Below are positions 11,104 through 21,863 of a DNA stretch of 64,000 nt, in pieces. A program made the position numbers and the translations under genes. The notes under the pieces are model-generated. The model searched no databases, was not told where the DNA came from, and saw only the letters and a program-made list of their open reading frames with translations. Source of the DNA: Xanthostigma xanthostigma. Taxonomy: Eukaryota; Arthropoda; Insecta; Raphidioptera; Raphidiidae. Numbering within the stretch: the first letter of the stretch is position 1; every line of letters starts with the position of its first letter. The stretch covers positions 4,836,001 through 4,900,000 of the forward strand of contig OY754472.1 of assembly GCA_963575645.1 (NCBI GenBank), read 5' to 3'.

Positions 11104-14100
11104 GTCAGAGTCTATTGATCATATTTTTTTATACACCCATTTTTATGAGTCATTCCAGAATTAATTGTTCGGTTTCGGCTTCAGTAATGACGTTATTTTA
11201 ATGAAAAATCTTTTCACACTCACTTATCAAGGAGCGGGAATGACTAGCTTTTACCCGCGACTTCGTCTGCGTGGAATCATACATTACAATGTTTTTTTTA
11301 ACATCTTTTGCAAAAACATAAAGATTTTGTGGATTCGATACGCGTGAGCAAGCCACATACAGCTGGCTGTGCGAAAAACATGTTTTTTTAAGTTAATTCC
11401 AAAAACAATTTTAATGGAAATTGTAATTTTTTAAAATGAACAAACAAATCCGTTGGTACCTATAACCTTTAGTATTAAAACATTCTCCTTTAGATTTACC
11501 ACTAATTATAACAGCCCTAACAATATTTCGGCCCTGCGGTTCATACCCGTAGCGGTTAAATTTTGGAAGAAAAAAAGTAACCTATCTCCTTCCTCAGGCT
11601 TCAAACTATCCCCATATTAAATTTCATCGCAATCGGTCCAGCGGTTTGACAGTGAAAGCGTAACAGACAGACAGAGTTACTTTCGCATGTATAATATTAG
11701 TATGGATTAGGAATTTTAAAGATGAATAAAATATAATATTGCCATTTTTTTAATTAGGAAATTGAAGCAATCGAAGAACAGTGGCGCAGTGAATCTCGCG
11801 AGCTCGTGCAACTTGTATCTCGGCTACAAGAAGAAAATCGCAGGCTCACTGCGTCATCAAAATCCAATGGCTCGGAGAACAGTGCTGTATCGTCGCCTTC
11901 GCAGGAAATCGCTGTACTTGAACGGCTGAGAGCTTTGGTTGATAAACAGAGAGACGAAATAAGAGAAAAAGAGACTGAGCTGACTCAAAAAAACGATGAT
12001 CTTGATAATGTAATCATCCTACTTTATTTTTGTCGAAATTGACATGATGACAGTATAAAAGAATCAAAGAATAGATGGTTAATATAATCATCGAGATTAA
12101 TAAGATTTTTAATAAAATAAAAGTGTAAAATACTGCAATCGGCCATGTTGACCGAAACACCGAATGGCGTCACGCCTTCTTAAATCAATGAGAATATGAA
12201 TACTTGAAGTAAATAATCACTCTGTCGCTTAAATTTTTATTGCGATCATTCACTTCTGCATCATTTAATTAGTTGATTTGTTGTTTATTCGTTGATTTGT
12301 GATATTTTATAACACTTATGTCATAGGTTATTTTTGAGGTTAGTTAACTTGCAGCTAAAGAAAACCGTGCTATTTTTACTACTAAGTACCTACTTTTAAG
12401 AAAATACGTAATATAAATCATATCATGAAGTAATACCGGTGAACCACAGCTGTACACTGATAAATTATACATCTAATGTCAGTTGTCACTGAGGCGTGAC
12501 GTCACAAACGTTTTCGCGATTAATTCAAAATAGAAAGATAAAAATGTAATAATTTGCGCTAAAGTTTAATTTATTGCTGAAGTAATGCTTTTTCTTTGGA
12601 AATAGACGTGTACACTGTGCCTACATTATAGGACTGGATTTCGAAATCTGTCATCATGCCTATTGTGCTAACAGAGTTTGAGAGTTTTGACTGTGAATTT
12701 CATTATAGGTAAAATTACAAGTGGAACGTTTGACAACTACGACTCGAGATTTGCGTAGAAAACAGCACAATCTTCAGGCACAGACGCGCACGTTGTGTGA
12801 CGAACGGGCAGACTTTTTGGTACAGTTACAAGACCAACAACGGGAGCTGACTGCTTTACGGAAACGACTCGGAATTGCAAGCAAACAAGCCGAAGACTTA
12901 GCAAAAACACAGGCAAGAAATTCAATTCCAGCAATTCACGTTCATTTTGAAATTATTATCTAAGAATTCTAATAAGCATCTCGATTTGGATATTCAAGCG
13001 CGAGAATAAGATCTATTTCGAAGAACATTTAGTTTTGATTAACTAAACTTAAAATTAGAGGAGCTATATAGTTTAAATCGATGTACTTTTCTATTAAGGT
13101 TATACACCCTCGACCGTATTAGTAAAGACTGCGTCCGTATTGTGTTGTAATAAAAAAATGTTATATGAGTTGGTAAATTATTATTTCTTATGGAAATATT
13201 ATATTCTGTACATCATAGCTTTATTTTTTAATATTTAAGAAATTAATATTTGAACATTTGACATATTATCATAAAGTTGTGACTTTAGCAGTATATTTCA
13301 TTAAGCCCAGTGAACACGAAAGATTTTATCTGACGTTTTGTTTTTAAAAACCTTTGAACCGTTAGACGTATAGTTTTTGAAATATTGGATATTAAAAATG
13401 CAGTTTTTAATACACGGTAAATGAGATAATATCCAAATTTCAAGTTTTAGTTATTAGCAACGTCAAAAAAATTATTTAATATAAACAAAATTTATGAAAA
13501 ACTTTTCGTGTAATGTGGTTTTCATGGTGATATAATTCAAATCTAAAAAATAGAGATTTTGAGAGTTGTTCCGAAAATTTTTAATTAATATTTCTCCAAA
13601 ACTGCACGGGACAGTTTAGTTTTTTAATTTTTACGTTATCTAAACGAGTCAAACTCGAATAATCAGTTTTTTAAAAATTTGTCTATAGCCAATTTGGTTT
13701 AATCTTACTTCCGGGCAGTCTTCTCATTTATCACTGTATTAAAAATCGCATTTTTAATAATTAATATCTTGAAAACTAGACGGTCAATGTTTTTTAAAAT
13801 ATGCAGTTGAATGTATGAGATATTCATAATTAACATATTAAAATTTCAGCGTATTATCTATACATTGCTCTATCGGGCGTATAGCCTTAATAGAGCAGTT
13901 ACGATCATTTAATCAACACACACAGTCACGAAAGCACTTAGCAAAAATAAAAAACACGATCGTTTTCCTAATAAAGGTGTACAATACTAAACGAGACAAA
14001 AAGAGTGGTTTTGTTAAGGTGGTCCTACTTACCGGGATGTCATTTTAAAATAAAAATCAGCTCTGCGGTAGAAATTGATTTGACGTATTTTCTCTCTAAC

Positions 14101-17100
14101 TTTGAACTGCTAAAACAAACTACAATCTAAACTCTTCTATATTGACGTGATAACGTCTTATAAATTGATGAATCACCAATCTTATAAATTGATAAAACAC
14201 CGGCTGCATGCACGAAAAAGTGTAACGGTCGTAACGTTCCGCCTGACCCTGTGCGTGCTTTTCTCGAAAACGGCCCTAACGATTTGGATGAAATTTACTG
14301 AAAAGGGATTTTGGGGGGCAAAAAATCGTTTTAGCTAGGTCTCATCTCTCGAAAAAATCGTTTTCTTACAAATTTTATCATTATAAAAATCAATTTTTTG
14401 ACGTATGAAAATACTTAAATATTGTAAGTAGGTTTTGGAATTTTATATAAACAGTGAAACAATTGTTTTATAAATAGTATGACAGTTAATCTTTGAGACT
14501 TAAATAAATACGAAAGAAAGAAAGTTAATAAAAAAAATTATTTTTATAGGTGGTGAGTAATTTAATAAATAAAATTTACCTAAATTTGAAGCGAAAGATG
14601 CAATATCATAGATTCGAATTATTATAATTATTATATAAATTTAGGCTATGTATTACGGAATACGTTATCACGTAAAACTATCGTCCGTAAACCGACTTTA
14701 CAGACAACCAATTTTTTTTAACGAAAAACTCTTTAAAACGTAGAAATTGCTAAGATTTGTTTGGTTTAGATACATTGTTGCCCATGAAACACAACCACTC
14801 TCAATAGCGAAACAATACGTCATTATTTAGACCCCAACAATGGGATTCATAGAAATGTGTTCATTTGTTTGTTGTAATTAAAATACTGGCATAGTAAAAA
14901 ACGACAAAGAAAGTTAACAGATTGTAAATTTTGTTATGTAAATTTTTTTCATTTAATTTAGTCAAAATTAAAGCCACTTATTCGTAAAATTATATTGTTT
15001 TGAAACTTTATAACGCTATATAGAGTTTACACTGTATTTCACGTTCATCTTTCATGTCATTTTTTAATAAAAATTACAATCCGATAAACAGCTTCTTTTT
15101 TTCTTTTTGGTCGTGTACAGTCCGACATTCCGGATTTAAGTAACAAAGCAGTGTACGATTTGGACGACCCCAATCGGCCTAGATTTACGACAGCTGAACT
15201 CAAAGATATACTCCATGAACGCAATGACCTCAAAGCTCGATTGTCTGACCTTGAAGATGAACTCGAACAGTATAAACCAAAAGATACACCTCAAACGTAT
15301 GTTGGACTGATTAAATTAATCAAAATGATTATTGCATGGAATTTTCTTTCTGTACGATAATATTTCTGAAAATTGTATGTTTCATGAAATAATGACTGCA
15401 TAACTCAAAATCTTGCATGTTTTTGCTTTTTTTTTTTAAATAAATTGTTTATTTTCTTTCGAAAATATTTTCGTTGTTTTTTATTTCAAATGATATGACT
15501 TCGATGAATATTTATCACAAACTTGGTTTTATTTTAATAATTTTGTTTTATGATTTTTGTTTTTTTTTTGTTTTTTTTTTAGATTTAGAGTTCAAAATAT
15601 TGTACCTTTTGCTTCTGCAGTTCAAGAAATGTTTAATGTTGTTTCTAGTCAAAATTATGAGTCGTAAGTCCTGTTTAAGTATTTTATTTTTTTTTTTTAT
15701 GATAACATCTGCTTTTTGATAACAGTATTCTATATACAGGATGATTTTAAGTTGATTCTTTGATTTCTACACGCTGTTTAAAAAAAAACAGACGAACAAA
15801 TATTTCAAGTAATTTTTTTTGTCAAAACTCAAAAATGAAAGAGAAACGGGCTTTCAAAGTTTTATTAAATTTTATCAAATTTTGAGCTCGGTCTTGGTGT
15901 TATGTTATGTCACTATGGAAATATGTTATGTCATTATCAAGTATTCACAGAAATTGTTCGAAGTTGTCCCCGTTTTGGTGGACACAAAGATGCGTGCGTC
16001 GTAGCCATGCTTCTGTACATGCTTGCGGTAGAGATAAGGGCCTTCCGCGAATTATTCGTGCTATCATTTCTTCACGTGTGTTAACTGGGCTTTTGAATTA
16101 ATTAAATAAACATTAGATATTGTGTCCATCGAGATAATAATAATTAATTAATAAGAAAAAGTCTAAATCTATAGACGAAACGTCGTACACTAAATAAATC
16201 TAACTTTTTGTCCACAATCCTGCGATTTTTCTTATTAATTAATTAAATAAAATTTTAAAAAATTAAATAAACTTTAAACAGCTGTTTCTCTCTCATTTTT
16301 GAGTTTTGATAAAAAAGTTACTTAAAGTTCATTTATTTGATTTCTGCACACTATTAAAAAAGAAGAATCAACTTAAAAATCATTCTGTATATCGTAAGAT
16401 AATTTAAAATTATTTTTAGAACATATATCTAGTTCATCATTGTTATCTGAAAATTGTTTTACTTCTATTTAATTTCAAAGTTAATTACAGTTGACCCGCG
16501 GTAATCCGGCCCCCTGTCTAATCTGGCACCCCTTATAATCCGACATGCCTACAACAGTACATGCAAACACATTAATTGCAGCAAATCTTCGTCAAGGCAC
16601 GCTTAAACATGTTGTGACTTGTTCGCGACACCGTGAATTTTATAGGTTTCAAATAGTTCGACAAATTCAATCATTTGACACCGCTTCGCAAAACGTTTGT
16701 CAGATTATCGCGGGCCAACTGTATTATAATAAAATCGCAATACTTAATCTAATCTCGGCTTCAAAAATGTTTGCGAATTTAATCGACTTATCTCGTTGCG
16801 ATATAAGTTTTTTTTGTACAAAAAAGTATATTTTTGCAGCCCTGCGGAGGAAGATGCGCCAGTACAAGGACCTCTTCCTTATGAACCAGATGACGCTCCG
16901 TGGAAGAAGTCTGAATCAGGAATAAGAAAATTGTAAGTTATTAATTCATCGTTAATTATCCTAAATGTACACACTACTCAACAGATGGCACTGTAGTACT
17001 CAATCAGAAATCACAAAATACAAAAGATAAGTAGGTACTACAGATTCGATTGAACAATCATTTTCCATTTGCTCAGAACAATTTTGTTCTCACACTGAGC

Positions 17101-20100
17101 CCTTCGAAAACTCAAATTTACTTGAATCCTTCTGTAGTTTTTTATTAAAAATCAATAAAAACAGACTTAATTTTTTACTTGTTAATCGTTTTATTTTACA
17201 AAATAAACTGAAACTTTTTTCTCTACAATTTTTAACATAAAAATTTTGTTACATAATTATTAAATATTAATTACTTAATCCTGTACAGAATTATTCAAAA
17301 ACGTTTACATGCTGTTGGCTGAAGTCGCCACAATACTCCCCCGCCAGTTTTTTCATTCTGTAGGGATAGTAAAGCGTACCTTTTTCTTCACCTTAGCTTG
17401 AGGATGATCCGTAACTTCATCTTCCAGCAGAGCTGGTTTTAATCTGTTGATAGAAATATTCGTGTTCTTTCCTTTGATGCGGACTGTGAAAAATTTATTT
17501 TGGCGGTTAATGACGGGAAATGGTCCTTCGTATGGTGGCTGGAGTGGACGGCGTACCGCATCCTGTCGAACGAATACATGGGTACTAACTTTTAAATCTT
17601 TGTGTATGAACACCTTTTGTGTTCTGTGGCACGATCCTGGTTTTGGTTTCAGTTGATCCATCTGTGTCCTTAAACGCTCTGCGAGTGTGGCGGCATCCTC
17701 AGTGGGTCCTTTGTTGTCAATAAAAAACTGTCCTGGAATTCTTAAAGTCGTTCCGTACACTAATTCTGCTGCACTCGTTTTGATGCTTTCTTTGAATGCG
17801 ACTCTTAGACCCAGCAGTACAGAGGGTAGAGCTTCCGTCCAGCGTGATTCGTGACACATTAATGCGGTTTTCAATGAACGGTGAAACCGTTCAACCATAC
17901 CGTTGGCTTCGGGGTGATAGGCTGTTGTTCGGGCATGTTTAATGCCCAACATTTTTTCCAGAGATGAAAATAAGTTAGATTCAAATTGTCTTCCCTGGTC
18001 GGTAGTAATTTTTGCCGGTGTTCCGAATCGAGCGATCCATGTCGTGTAAAGTGCTTTTGCGACTGTTTCGGCGTTAATATCTGATAATGGGGTGGCTTCA
18101 GGCCACCTTGAAAAGCGATCAATGCATGTTAGGATATAACGGAATCCTTCCGATGGGGGCAGTGGTCCGACAATGTCCACATGGACGTGTTCAAAACGTT
18201 GGTTCGGCGTTTCAAACACTCCTAGTGGACTGACAGTGTGCCTGAATATTTTTGCACGTTGACATTTGTTGCATTGTCTGCTCCAACGTGCGCAGTCTGT
18301 GTTTATATTTGGCCATACGAATCGTTGCCGGATGAGTTTTAATGTGGCACGAATACCCGGATGTGAGAGTCCATGAAGTGCTAAAAAAACATTTTTTCGG
18401 TGTGATTTTGGTATGTATGGTCTGATTGTACCATTTGACGTGTCGCAATATAGATGTTGTTGTGAGTTAGGTAGCGACATTCGTTGTAATTTCAATACTG
18501 TATTTGTTTTCAGTAGATTCAATAATTCGGTATCTGTTGTTTGTGTCCGTGCGATCTCTTCGTAATCGATTGGCGTGGACGCAGTAATTGTATCTACTCG
18601 CGAGAGAGCGTCTGCGACGATATTTTCATCTCCATTAACGTGGCGGATGTCCGTGCTGAACTGTGCAATAAAATGAAGATAACGTTGTTGTCGCGGTGTG
18701 CATTTATCTGTCTTCTGTTGGAATGCGTAGGTAATGGGCTTGTGATCCGTGTAAATGCTGAAATCACGCCCTTCGACCCAGTGCTTGAAATGTTTGATAG
18801 CTTCATATATAGCCAAAAGTTCTCGGTCATATGCGCTATATCGTTGTTGAGTTGGTGTTAGTTTCCGTGAAAAAAATGCTATGGGTGTAAGCTGTCCGTC
18901 GCTGAGCTGGTCGAGAACGGCGCCGATGGCGGCGTCTGATGCGTCGGTTTTTAGTATAAGCTGAGCGTTATTTTTTGGATAAACCAGTGTACAGGCGTTT
19001 GCCAAACTTTGTTTACACTTTTCGAAAGCTTCATCTGTGTCTGTTGTCCAGTGTATTGGTCGTTGATCCCGTTTACGAGCGCCCTTAATCAGTTCTAGGA
19101 GTGGTACTTGAGTTTTTGAAGCATTTGGTATGAAACGATGATAGAAATTGAGCATTTGTAGAAATCTTCGCAGCTCACATAATTTGCTTGGCTTTTTGTA
19201 ATCGAGTATTGCTTTTACTTTATTCGTTAGTGGTTTAATACCATCTTTGGTTATGCGTGTGCCCAAAAAATCTACCTCTGACTGACCAAAAACACATTTG
19301 TCGATGTTGAGAGTTATACCATACAGCTGTAGACGTTTGAAAAGAGCTTCGAGGTGTTGTTGATGTAGCGCTATGCTTTCCGATGCTATCAATATGTCAT
19401 CAATATATGCAAAAGTGAAGTCGAATTCACGTAGGACTTCATCGATGAATCTTTGAAATGATTGAGCTGCGTTGCGTAATCCGAAGGTCATTCTTACAAA
19501 TTCGAATAGACCGAATGGCGTAGTGACTGCTGTTTTTGGAATGTCATTTGGTTCTACTGGAATGTGATGGTAAGCTCTTTTCAAATCAATTGTTGAAAAA
19601 ATGATTTTACCTTCGAGTAGCTGGGTTACGTCTTGTATGTGAGGTACTGGATATCTGTCTGGAGTTGTGACCGCGTTGAGTCGTCTGTAGTCTCCGCACA
19701 CTCTCCATTCACCATTCTTTTTTGGCGCTAAGTGAATCGGGCTTGCCCAGGGGCTGGTTGAGCGACGGCAGATGCCTTGCTGTAGCATAAACTCGAATTC
19801 TCTTTTTGCAGCCTTCAACCGATCTGGTGCTAATCGTCGGGGTTTTTCATGTACTGGAGGACCTGTTGTGACGATGTGATGTGTAACGTTGTGATTTGTC
19901 TCTGTGATAGACTCTGGTTGAGTTAGTCGTGGATATTTTTTGATGATGGCGGAAATCGGGTTGTTTTGTTGATTTGTTTTTGGAAACGTTGGAACTTCCG
20001 TAGCAATTTGTGTTACCGTATGTCGCCGAGTTGACCCGTCCATTAGTAGTCGACGTCCTTTAAGGTCTACTAACAATCCGTAATGACTGAGAAAATCGGC

Positions 20101-21697
20101 GCCGATTATCGGTTTTGCAATGTTTGCAATTATAAAACGCCATTTGAATTTTCGGTGTAAGCCAATGTTGATCGATAGTAGTGTATCTCCGTACGTTTGT
20201 ATATTTGACCCATTTGCTGCGAAGAGGAAACCTTGTGGCGCGTGATGTGCGTGTGTAGGTTTTACCGGAACAATGGAGACGTCGGCGCCGGTGTCGATAA
20301 GAAATGTCATTTTCGATATCTGGTCGTTGACGAATAGGCGGCATGTATTTTGCCCGTCGTGTGCCGCTTCCAACGACGGTGTATTTAGTTTTCCGACTGA
20401 TGAGCAGAGGTTGACGCTGAGTAGGAGCATGGCTGTTTGCATTTGATAGCCTTACCCCCGAACTTCAGGTGATAATAGCAAAGGGTAGTCTGACGGCTGT
20501 CAGGAGACCTACTTGACGAACGTCCACGACGACGTGATGGGGATCTGTTGTATCGGTGAGTGGTCAGCGTTTTGACCTGTTCAGTTAAGTCGGCGATTTT
20601 CTCTTCTAGTTTCGTTAATTTGTTTATTTCAGAAGTGGATCTTGAAGTAACCGCATAGGTTTCATCTCGTTTCACGATTTCCGATACCTTATCAGCTATT
20701 GTAGCTAGCTGTTCAGCGCTTAGAGCTGATTCGCTGGGTGCTACTATCGCGCGGATTGATGTAGGTAGTCGTTGGAGCCATAGGGTTTTTAACAAATCGT
20801 TACTGATGCGTTCGGCAGAAAGATTTTGCATGTCGTGTAGTATCTGACTTGGACGTTTATCTGTTGCTTGATAGTCTGTGAACAATCTTTTTAGACGAGT
20901 TTCTTCCGATTCAGTGAATTCGTGGATTAGCTGCTTCTTTATTTCGTTGTATTTCCCTGTGGTAGGTGGTTGTAATATAATGTTGGCCACTCTTTCTATG
21001 ATGTCACTGTCTAATGCTGCTATGATACTGTTGAATTTCGTGTCGTCCGATGTGATGTTAGTGATAATAAACTGCGCTTCCATTTGACAAAACCATATTG
21101 CTGGGTTTGCTCTCCAAAATGGTGGCGGGCGAATTGCTACTCGCGCTATTTCAGATGGTTGATTTTCGTTTTCACTTTGTGACGCGGTATCTATAGGATT
21201 AAGATTACCCAGTGGTTCCATGATGCGTAGTTCACTACCAACGTCGGGGTCACCAGTGTAGTTTTTTATTAAAAATCAATAAAAACAGACTTAATTTTTT
21301 ACTTGTTAATCGTTTTATTTTACAAAATAAACTGAAACTTTTTTCTCTACAATTTTTAACATAAAAATTTTGTTACATAATTATTAAATATTAATTACTT
21401 AATCCTGTACAGAATTATTCAAAAACGTTTACATGCTGTTGGCTGAAGTCGCCACACTTCGAATACTGTTTTGACCCAGTTTGAAAATTGATAATGTATT
21501 TAACAAATGAATATTAAAGCCGCAGCACGGTCCTAAAAATCTGTTTGTCAAAATCTTGTTTCAGTTTTCGTAAGTTATTTTCGGAGAACAGCTCAAGCAA
21601 CAGTAATGGCAGTCAATCGACATTTCCGAGGCGCAGCCTGTCAACACTCAGCAGGCTTGCTCTTTCTGCTAATAGCGCTGGCGATGCCACTGTATAA
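10786..21697 (+). CDS. Rilpl: RILP-like protein (RH1/RH2 Rab-effector family), six exons
   Basis: Exons 10786-11103, 11758-12009, 12709-12912, 15121-15296, 16840-16932 and 21565-21697 join in matching phases to 391 codons. The first exon holds the RH1 region ([19 protein letters not shown]), which in this family binds motor adaptors such as dynein light intermediate chain or JIP-type partners. A long coiled coil follows. The fourth exon holds the RH2 region ([20 protein letters not shown]), which in mammalian RILPL proteins binds Rab8/10 phosphorylated by LRRK2, and in RILP binds Rab7. The C-terminus has PYEPDDAPW and GIRKFFRKLFSE, conserved among RILP-like proteins. ATG 10786 was chosen; an internal ATG at 10825 (MDEPEDPL) is an alternative. 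The last intron is enlarged by an antisense LTR retrotransposon, and intron 3 uses a GC donor. Confidence 0.88.
11244..11380 (-). pseudogene. Helitron PIF1-like helicase, C-terminal fragment
   Basis: The minus-strand frame reads [19 protein letters not shown] then LYVFAKD, the last conserved helicase motif of Helitron RepHel proteins. There is no upstream coding sequence, so it is a relic. Confidence 0.8.
11244..11706 (-). mobile_element. Non-autonomous Helitron retaining a helicase tail
   Basis: On the minus strand it begins TCCATACTAATATTATAC after a host A and ends AAAAGCTAG before a host T, the A^T insertion of Helitrons. A GC-rich segment precedes the CTAG end. The internal part near the 3' end codes for a piece of PIF1-type helicase. 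It is 463 bp, an internal-deletion derivative of an autonomous element. It lies in intron 1 of the RILP-like gene. Confidence 0.75.
11758..12009 (+). CDS. Rilpl: RILP-like gene, exon 2 (coiled coil)
   Basis: Acceptor TTTTAATTAG, donor AAT|GTAATC, phase 0 on both sides. It codes for heptad-like sequence ([30 protein letters not shown]). Confidence 0.85.
12010..12708. other. Intron 2 of the RILP-like gene
   Basis: AT-rich intron bounded by GTAATC and TTCATTATAG. No repeat from the families listed here was recognised in it. Confidence 0.6.
12709..12912 (+). CDS. Rilpl: RILP-like gene, exon 3 (coiled coil), GC donor
   Basis: Codes for [19 protein letters not shown] and more coiled coil to EDLAKTQ. 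The frame and the family both require it to end at 12912, where the border is CAG|GCAAGA. This is a GC-AG intron with otherwise strong consensus. Confidence 0.85.
12913..14142. other. Intron 3 of the RILP-like gene, left part
   Basis: AT-rich, no gene or clear repeat seen. The intron continues through repeat R copy 2 and a Tigger fragment. Confidence 0.45.
14143..14719 (+). mobile_element. Repeat family R, copy 2
   Basis: Full-length, from TGACGTGATAACGT to AACCAATTTTTTTT, closely matching the copies at 4561 (inverted) and 59077. Its short GTTCC-rich array is in a two-unit state. The right flank is Tigger-like sequence (see 14720). Confidence 0.8.
14720..14945 (+). mobile_element. Tigger/pogo-like fragment
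   Basis: The words AACGAAAAACTC, AACGTAGAAA and TTGTTTGGTTTA match the left end of the Tigger element at 47411. Later TGGCATAGTAAAAAACG matches its right half. It is therefore a deleted copy into whose left end R copy 2 inserted. Confidence 0.5.
15121..15296 (+). CDS. Rilpl: RILP-like gene, exon 4 (RH2)
   Basis: Acceptor GTCGTGTACAG, donor AAC|GTATGT (phase 2). It codes for the RH2 Rab-binding segment, including [17 protein letters not shown], followed by an acidic helix ([11 protein letters not shown]). Confidence 0.88.
15737..16387. mobile_element. TA-flanked terminal-inverted-repeat element
   Basis: The ends are CAGGATGATTTTAAGTTGATTC and CAGAATGATTTTTAAGTTGATTC (the latter read inverted), with TA on both sides. 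It is 651 bp, mariner/Tc1-like in layout, without an intact transposase. It lies in intron 4 of the RILP-like gene. Confidence 0.7.
16488..16800 (+). mobile_element. Tigger-like terminus and flanking fragment
   Basis: TACAGTTGACCCGCGGTAATCCGG resembles pogo/Tigger termini with a TA flank (bases from 16486). A frame follows that crosses into the next exon but looks non-host. No partner terminus was found. Confidence 0.35.
16840..16932 (+). CDS. Rilpl: RILP-like gene, exon 5
   Basis: Acceptor TTTTTGCAG, donor AATT|GTAAGT (phase 2). It codes for [21 protein letters not shown] and KKSESGIRK, the conserved pre-C-terminal block of RILP-like proteins. Confidence 0.85.
17129..17132. repeat. Target-site duplication (left) of LTR element
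   Basis: CTTC, repeated at 21457-21460 directly outside the other LTR. Confidence 0.8.
17133..17332 (-). repeat. 3' LTR (element orientation)
   Basis: 200 bp, TG...CA ends. I found no difference from 21257-21456 on base-by-base reading. It contains short AT-rich stretches only, with no coding. Confidence 0.9.
17333..17348 (-). other. Polypurine tract
   Basis: On the minus strand GGCGGGGGAGTAT lies directly before the 3' LTR, the usual place for plus-strand priming. Confidence 0.7.
17353..20442 (-). CDS. pol: Pol polyprotein: protease, RT, RNase H, integrase
   Basis: An open frame of 1,029 codons. The aspartic protease is LIDTGAD (48-54). Reverse transcriptase has [15 protein letters not shown] and the catalytic YIDD at 346-349. 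RNase H has D500, E541 and D566. The integrase zinc site is H690, H694, C724, C727, and its catalytic D756, D815, E851 have 35 residues between the last two. The order PR-RT-RH-IN marks a Ty3/gypsy element. No chromodomain is evident at the C-terminus. All catalytic residues are present and there is no internal stop, so the enzyme set may still be functional. The first ATG (20442) lies inside gag; synthesis is probably by -1 frameshifting. Confidence 0.95.
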   Translation of the reverse strand: MQTAMLLLSVNLCSSVGKLNTPSLEAAHDGQNTCRLFVNDQISKMTFLIDTGADVSIVPVKPTHAHHAPQGFLFAANGSNIQTYGDTLLSINIGLHRKFKWRFIIANIAKPIIGADFLSHYGLLVDLKGRRLLMDGSTRRHTVTQIATEVPTFPKTNQQNNPISAIIKKYPRLTQPESITETNHNVTHHIVTTGPPVHEKPRRLAPDRLKAAKREFEFMLQQGICRRSTSPWASPIHLAPKKNGEWRVCGDYRRLNAVTTPDRYPVPHIQDVTQLLEGKIIFSTIDLKRAYHHIPVEPNDIPKTAVTTPFGLFEFVRMTFGLRNAAQSFQRFIDEVLREFDFTFAYIDDILIASESIALHQQHLEALFKRLQLYGITLNIDKCVFGQSEVDFLGTRITKDGIKPLTNKVKAILDYKKPSKLCELRRFLQMLNFYHRFIPNASKTQVPLLELIKGARKRDQRPIHWTTDTDEAFEKCKQSLANACTLVYPKNNAQLILKTDASDAAIGAVLDQLSDGQLTPIAFFSRKLTPTQQRYSAYDRELLAIYEAIKHFKHWVEGRDFSIYTDHKPITYAFQQKTDKCTPRQQRYLHFIAQFSTDIRHVNGDENIVADALSRVDTITASTPIDYEEIARTQTTDTELLNLLKTNTVLKLQRMSLPNSQQHLYCDTSNGTIRPYIPKSHRKNVFLALHGLSHPGIRATLKLIRQRFVWPNINTDCARWSRQCNKCQRAKIFRHTVSPLGVFETPNQRFEHVHVDIVGPLPPSEGFRYILTCIDRFSRWPEATPLSDINAETVAKALYTTWIARFGTPAKITTDQGRQFESNLFSSLEKMLGIKHARTTAYHPEANGMVERFHRSLKTALMCHESRWTEALPSVLLGLRVAFKESIKTSAAELVYGTTLRIPGQFFIDNKGPTEDAATLAERLRTQMDQLKPKPGSCHRTQKVFIHKDLKVSTHVFVRQDAVRRPLQPPYEGPFPVINRQNKFFTVRIKGKNTNISINRLKPALLEDEVTDHPQAKVKKKVRFTIPTE
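20385..21221 (-). CDS. gag: Gag polyprotein
   Basis: 278 codons. A capsid-type helical region includes [19 protein letters not shown], and a basic Arg/Ser tail ([13 protein letters not shown]) is followed by a nucleocapsid-like box C-x2-H-x9-C-x3-C ([18 protein letters not shown]). This CHCC spacing is unlike the common C-x2-C-x4-H-x4-C knuckle and is reported for the CsRn1 clade. The last 58 bases overlap pol in the -1 frame. The word GGAAAAC just before the stop is a candidate slip site but not a canonical heptamer. Confidence 0.9.
   Translation of the reverse strand: MEPLGNLNPIDTASQSENENQPSEIARVAIRPPPFWRANPAIWFCQMEAQFIITNITSDDTKFNSIIAALDSDIIERVANIILQPPTTGKYNEIKKQLIHEFTESEETRLKRLFTDYQATDKRPSQILHDMQNLSAERISNDLLKTLWLQRLPTSIRAIVAPSESALSAEQLATIADKVSEIVKRDETYAVTSRSTSEINKLTKLEEKIADLTEQVKTLTTHRYNRSPSRRRGRSSSRSPDSRQTTLCYYHLKFGGKAIKCKQPCSYSASTSAHQSEN
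21241..21256 (-). other. Primer binding site
   Basis: On the minus strand, CTGGTGACCCCGACGT follows the 5' LTR. Its TGG start pairs with a tRNA CCA end. The sequence matches the tRNA-Trp-type PBS of the CsRn1/Kabuki clade as I recall it; the tRNA identity is inferred. Confidence 0.7.
21257..21456 (-). repeat. 5' LTR (element orientation)
   Basis: 200 bp, same sequence as 17133-17332. It should hold the promoter, but no clear TATA box was picked out. Confidence 0.9.
21457..21460. repeat. Target-site duplication (right) of LTR element
   Basis: CTTC, same as 17129-17132. Removing the element plus one copy restores a continuous intron. Confidence 0.8.
21565..21697 (+). CDS. Rilpl: RILP-like gene, last exon
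   Basis: The acceptor is CTTGTTTCAG. Joined in phase to exon 5 it reads [19 protein letters not shown] and ends [10 protein letters not shown], stop TAA. The conserved GIRKFFRKLFSE block spans the junction, which supports both splice sites. Confidence 0.85.
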
Positions 21698-21857
21698 GAA
21701 CCTAATGCGCAGGTCTTTGACCGATATCGACGTACTCACTATCCGAGCATTGTCGACATATTTCATTGATGTATCTGGTAATTTAGATATTATATAATAA
21801 TATATTCGATTGTTTTAATTGATCAGATTTATGCTTGATTGCATTTTAAAATTTTTA

Positions 21858-21863
21858 ATAAAT
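21858..21863 (+). terminator. Possible poly(A) signal of the RILP-like gene
   Basis: First AATAAA about 160 bases after the stop codon. Confidence 0.35.

Larger units (their letters stand above)
17133..21456 (-). mobile_element. Intact gypsy-type (Metaviridae) LTR retrotransposon, CsRn1/Kabuki-like
   Basis: 4,324 bp on the minus strand inside the last intron of the RILP-like gene, flanked by a CTTC duplication. The two 200-bp LTRs start TGTGGCGACTT, end CTACA and appear identical. Gag (20385-21221) and pol (17353-20442) overlap in the -1 frame. No env follows pol, so it is a retrotransposon rather than an errantivirus. The primer site and the unusual Cys-His box of gag fit the CsRn1/Kabuki clade, which uses tRNA-Trp; that placement is inference. 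Identical LTRs mean a recent insertion, possibly polymorphic in the species. Confidence 0.92.

Noticed and set aside
14147-14338. Conserved 61-66 codon frames in repeat R (beginning [11 protein letters not shown])
   Set aside because: They recur because the repeat recurs. Differences between copies include non-triplet unit changes in the GTTCC array, and no domain is seen.
15474-15719. Hydrophobic 81-codon frame
   Set aside because: Phe/Leu-rich translation of a poly-T intron segment; no start context or homology.
16165-16190. Hammerhead core near AGACGAAACGTC
   Set aside because: The upstream CTGANGA part is missing; retained only as a weak relative of the other motifs.
17447-18861. Plus-strand frames across the gypsy element
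   Set aside because: Antisense shadows of pol.
17133-21456. Endogenous retrovirus with envelope
   Set aside because: No open frame follows pol before the 3' LTR; only a purine tract is present.
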